Below are positions 5,953-6,793 of a stretch of DNA of 6,793 nucleotides, one piece after another. Below the pieces are notes generated by a model, which did no database searches, had not been told where the DNA came from, and saw only the letters and a list, made by a program, of their open reading frames with translations. Both the position numbers and the translations under genes were made by a program. Source of the DNA: Bryobacterales bacterium (GTDB lineage Bacteria; Acidobacteriota; Terriglobia; Bryobacterales; Bryobacteraceae); contig PLGA01000201.1 in the NCBI GenBank assembly GCA_003139735.1, positions 13,479 to 20,271 of the forward strand, read 5' to 3'. Position 1 is the stretch's first letter. Each line of letters opens with the position of its first letter.

Positions 5953-6276
5953 CTAGACCTGGAACGAACTGCCGCAGCCGCAGGTCGACTTGACCTGGGG
6001 ATTGTTAAACTTAAAGCCGGCCCCTTCGAGCGATTCGACGTAGTCCACTTCCGCGCCATCCAGGTAGAGCAGGCTCGCCTGATCGATGAAGACCTTCAAC
6101 CCATCGTACTGGTAGCTCTTGTCCAGCATGTTCGGCTGGTTCTCAAAAGCCATGGAGTAGCTGAATCCGGAACACCCGCCACCCACCACCGAGATGCGCA
6201 GGCCAGCGGGGACGGGTTCCTGGGCCGCCATGATCTCTTTAACTTTCCCTACTGCCTTTTCGGTTATTTGCACCAT
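5953..6276 (-). CDS. erpA: A-type iron-sulfur cluster carrier/insertion protein (ErpA/IscA family)
   Basis: This 107-residue cytosolic protein matches the HesB/IscA/ErpA family over its full usual length. Residues 1-12 (MVQITEKAVGKV) begin the core. The first conserved cysteine is C35 in VGGGCSGFSY, and C99 and C101 are in the C-terminal STCGCGSSF. These three cysteines ligate the [2Fe-2S] or [4Fe-4S] cluster that A-type carriers pass from the scaffold (IscU/SufU) to apoproteins. Intermediate landmarks KVFIDQASLLYLDGAEVDYVES (split here at 61-82) and GFKFNNPQ (87-94) are also typical. ErpA is preferred over IscA/SufA because of the FNNP..STCGCGSSF tail, but the subfamilies overlap and no isc/suf genes are adjacent. 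AGGAG lies 10 nt before the ATG, a slightly long spacing. The gene is a single transcription unit with its own promoter and terminator. Confidence 0.93.
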   Translation of the reverse strand: MVQITEKAVGKVKEIMAAQEPVPAGLRISVVGGGCSGFSYSMAFENQPNMLDKSYQYDGLKVFIDQASLLYLDGAEVDYVESLEGAGFKFNNPQVKSTCGCGSSFQV

Positions 6277-6312
6277 GCGTTATATACTCCTGTTTCCGAG
6301 CTTGCTGTCCCC

Positions 6313-6321
6313 ATTGTACCA
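6313..6321 (-). promoter_or_regulatory. Extended -10 promoter of the Fe-S carrier gene
   Basis: TGGTACAAT on the minus strand is an extended -10 (TG-n-TACAAT) located 37 nt before the ATG. It predicts a transcript start near 6306 and a leader of about 30 nt containing the AGGAG site. No clear -35 is present, and I see no IscR-type operator around it. Confidence 0.5.
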
Positions 6322-6575
6322 GCGGGGCCGCGTCGCTCCGGTATTTCACCATATGTGATGATCCGTGCGCGGCTCAGGTCGCGGGAAAGTGGACTCCATC
6401 GGTCCAGTTGGGTATCCGAACCGGCGCCCTCTCCCCTCTGTGTTATGGTGCAAGTGTATTATTGCGGTAGCTGAAACCGGGACAGGGCCGTGCGCGTCGG
6501 TAGCGGTGTATGGGAACCTTGACCGGCGCTCTCCCACTCCCCGGCTTCGGCTCCGGAATTGCGGCGAAGTCTAGA
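6322..6575. other. Divergent intergenic region between the Fe-S carrier and sigma factor genes
   Basis: This stretch holds no credible gene. The visible signals are TATTAT at 6457-6462, a possible plus-strand -10 for the sigma gene with no good -35, and a short imperfect dyad TCAC-n5-GTGA around 6346-6358. A word is also repeated loosely: CCGGCGCCCTCTCCC near 6421 and CCGGCGCTCTCCC near 6523. None is strong enough to name a regulator. Confidence 0.4.
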
Positions 6576-6793
6576 GTGGATTATCAGAATACTCCGGAGG
6601 GCGCGCTCGTTCGCCGCATCCAGGCGGGCGACGAGACGGCGTTTCGCGACGTCGTGGAACGCTATCAGTCCAAGGTGTTTTCCATCATCCACGGCATCGT
6701 TCGCCGGCGCAACGACGTGGAAGACATTGCGCAGCAAGTATTTGCGAAGGTTTTCCTGTCCATCGGGAGCTTCGATTTCCGCAGTTCGCTGAT
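6576..6793 (+). CDS. ECF-type RNA polymerase sigma factor (sigma-70 region 2), 3' end outside window
   Basis: From GTG 6576 an open frame of 72 codons reaches the window edge. The sequence LVRRIQAGDETAFRDVV at 11-27 and ERYQSKVFSIIHGIV at 28-42 is the start of sigma region 2. NDVEDIAQQVFAKVFLSIGSFD at 46-67 is region 2.2, the core RNA polymerase binding segment, and FRSSL begins region 2.3/2.4, which melts and reads the -10. Region 4 must lie beyond the edge, as would any anti-sigma gene. The start is uncertain. GTG 6576 gives a family-like N-terminus (MDYQNTPEGALVRR). The in-frame ATG at 6510, just after an in-frame TAG at 6501, would add 22 residues rich in G, L and P. Neither has a clear Shine-Dalgarno. 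The gene is divergent from the Fe-S carrier gene. The ECF group cannot be assigned from this fragment. Confidence 0.88.
   Translation, partial: MDYQNTPEGALVRRIQAGDETAFRDVVERYQSKVFSIIHGIVRRRNDVEDIAQQVFAKVFLSIGSFDFRSSL

Noticed and set aside
6343..6360. Operator-like dyad (TCAC-n5-GTGA) upstream of the Fe-S gene promoter
   Set aside because: Arms are only 4 bp and do not match the IscR or CRP consensus orientation, so it may be chance.

Overview
The window is GC-rich bacterial chromosome with short intergenic gaps and genes on both strands. Several traits suggest an Acidobacteriota-type soil bacterium, perhaps Solibacter/Bryobacter-like: a TonB-dependent receptor carrying an N-terminal carboxypeptidase-regulatory-like domain, a DUF4097-type lipoprotein, and REP-like inverted repeats in the gaps. 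The taxonomic guess is inference; no rRNA or other marker gene is present.

Left part (1-2350): a BtuB-like TonB-dependent outer-membrane receptor on the minus strand, whose last residues lie outside the window. It is preceded by a clear cobalamin riboswitch, so this is a B12-repressed corrinoid uptake gene. Divergent from it, on the plus strand, is a complete aldo/keto reductase of the YghZ/GpR (L-glyceraldehyde 3-phosphate reductase) type, with its own extended -10 promoter.

Middle (3351-5080): directly after the reductase come two small plus-strand genes 3 nt apart. The first is a predicted ribbon-helix-helix DNA-binding protein; the second is an 80-residue protein I cannot assign. A perfect 8-bp inverted repeat overlaps the first start codon. 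The pair has the layout of a self-regulated two-gene cassette and is the least explained item here. Converging on it from the minus strand is a lipoprotein with nine [ST]SN-started beta repeats (DUF4097/adhesin-like). The gap upstream of the lipoprotein holds a REP-like inverted repeat.

Right part (5082-6793): a HAD-family hydrolase (plus) converges with an A-type iron-sulfur carrier of the ErpA/IscA family (minus). Their gap contains a perfect 24-bp inverted repeat and an intrinsic terminator for the Fe-S gene. Divergent from the Fe-S gene, the first ~72 codons of an ECF-type sigma-70 factor run off the right edge.

Apart from the B12 riboswitch/receptor unit and the two-gene cassette, the neighbours look functionally independent. 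No CRISPR array, tRNA, rRNA, transposase or phage gene was seen.
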